Origin: Candidatus Binatia bacterium
GTDB lineage: Bacteria; Desulfobacterota_B; Binatia; UBA9968
Assembly: GCA_025922795.1 (NCBI GenBank)
Contig: JAICHC010000163.1
Location: 1 to 6,609 of the forward strand
DNA length: 6,609 bases
Direction: 5' to 3'
The position numbers were made by a program, and so were the translations under genes. The stretch's first letter is position 1. Each line of letters opens with the position of its first letter. The notes below the pieces were generated by a model. That model saw nothing but the letters and a program-made list of their open reading frames with translations, was not told the DNA's origin and did not search any database. Positions 6,359 through 6,609 of the stretch are shown in pieces.

Positions 6359-6374
6359 TATTTTGACCAAATTG
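6344..6374. promoter_or_regulatory. Operator-like 8-bp inverted repeat over the candidate -10 box
   Basis: CAATTTGG (6344-6351) and CCAAATTG (6367-6374) are perfect inverted repeats 15 bases apart, enclosing TAATAT (6353-6358). The half-site centres are 23 bases apart, roughly two helical turns, which suits a dimeric repressor. It does not match the CIRCE consensus. It could also act as a hairpin in the end of the importer transcript, but no U-run follows. Confidence 0.4.
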
Positions 6375-6422
6375 CGGGTGTTGGGTCGTCAACGTCAGGG
6401 CCGCTGGGTCCGGATCTCACTC

Positions 6423-6481
6423 GCTAAGCACGCCGCTTACGTTTGTCAACCGACTTGACGCCTTTAAAGGCAGTGCTTAGC
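6423..6481 (+). promoter_or_regulatory. Structured hsp20 5' leader (possible three-way junction)
   Basis: GCTAAGCAC (6423-6431) and GTGCTTAGC (6473-6481) form a perfect 9-bp closing stem. Inside are two further stems: GTCAA-ccgac-TTGAC (6445-6459) and, directly adjoining it, the palindrome GCCTTTAAAGGC (6460-6471), which as RNA folds to a 4-bp hairpin with a UUAA loop. One base separates the latter from the closing stem. The closing stem ends 10 bases before the Shine-Dalgarno site. Small heat-shock genes often carry RNA thermometers, so an RNA switch is plausible but unproven. Confidence 0.4.
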
Positions 6482-6491
6482 TTTTCGATAT

Positions 6492-6499
6492 AAGGAGGT
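6492..6499 (+). promoter_or_regulatory. Near-perfect Shine-Dalgarno site of hsp20
   Basis: AAGGAGGT, fully complementary to the 16S rRNA 3' end, lies 7 bases before ATG 6507. It is the strongest ribosome site in the window and confirms the start of the truncated gene. TTTT at 6482-6485 could pair with its AGGA, as in fourU-type RNA thermometers. Confidence 0.85.
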
Positions 6500-6506
6500 C
6501 ACAGTT

Positions 6507-6609
6507 ATGGAACTAGTAAGATGGGAACCCTTTGGGGATTTTGACAACGTTCGTTCTGTGTTTAATGACTTATTCGATGAGAACTTTGAACGCTCGTGGA
6601 CACAACCGA
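6507..6609 (+). CDS. Hsp20/alpha-crystallin small heat-shock protein, N-terminus (3' partial)
   Basis: Only 34 codons are inside the window, reading MELVRWEPFGDFDNVR, then SVFNDLFDENFERS and WTQP. The opening M-x-LVRWEPF followed by a helix ending in LFDE is the hallmark N-terminal arm of bacterial Hsp20 proteins (compare the common 'MALVRWEPFREL...LFDE' type). These are ATP-independent chaperones that hold unfolding proteins in large oligomers. The alpha-crystallin domain itself lies beyond the right edge, so the assignment rests on the N-terminal arm alone. The gene is preceded by a near-perfect Shine-Dalgarno site and a 276-base gene-free leader rich in dyads, and is probably its own transcription unit, separate from the importer operon. 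Confidence 0.82.
   Translation, partial: MELVRWEPFGDFDNVRSVFNDLFDENFERSWTQP

Noticed and set aside
6423..6481. CIRCE/HrcA operator upstream of hsp20
   Set aside because: The half-sites GCTAAGCAC/GTGCTTAGC only loosely resemble TTAGCACTC/GAGTGCTAA and the spacer is 41 bases, not 9.

Overview
The window is a stretch of bacterial chromosome with every gene on the + strand. It is moderately GC-rich by eye, and nothing in it points to a mobile element, phage, CRISPR array, tRNA or rRNA. The mix of a divergent YchF, a stand-alone amidohydrolase and a NitT/TauT-type ABC importer with two permeases fits an uncultured Gram-negative soil, sediment or marine lineage, something deltaproteobacterium-, Binatota- or Tectomicrobia-like. 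That placement is an impression from protein style, not a demonstrated assignment.

Layout. (1) Bases 1-815: the C-terminal part of a YchF/OLA1-type ATPase, cut by the left edge. (2) Bases 957-2399: a metal-dependent amidohydrolase of the cytosine deaminase/chlorohydrolase (COG0402-like) superfamily. It keeps the four metal-binding positions but lacks the usual glutamate three residues after the strand-5 histidine. (3) Bases 2400-2751: a non-coding gap with several small dyads, ending in a good sigma70-like promoter and a strong Shine-Dalgarno site. (4) Bases 2752-6230: an ABC import operon in the order substrate-binding protein, permease A, ATPase, permease B. A long hairpin separates the binding-protein gene from permease A, permease A and the ATPase overlap by 11 bases, and permease B follows after a 94-base gap. 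(5) Bases 6231-6506: a gene-free leader packed with dyad symmetry. (6) Bases 6507-6609: the first 34 codons of an Hsp20 small heat-shock protein, cut by the right edge.

How the genes may work together. The importer is complete: a secreted binding protein captures a small, probably nitrogen- or sulfur-containing organic solute, two different permeases could form the channel, and one ATPase drives it. The amidohydrolase directly upstream is a plausible catabolic partner that hydrolyses the imported compound, but it appears to be transcribed separately and no substrate can be named. ychF and hsp20 are housekeeping and stress genes that happen to flank the cassette.

The most interesting non-coding signals are the hsp20 leader (a possible three-way-junction RNA with a UUUU tract facing the Shine-Dalgarno site, preceded by an operator-like dyad over a candidate -10 box) and the 15-bp hairpin between the binding-protein and permease genes. 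I did not find clear evidence of a wholly new multi-gene system.
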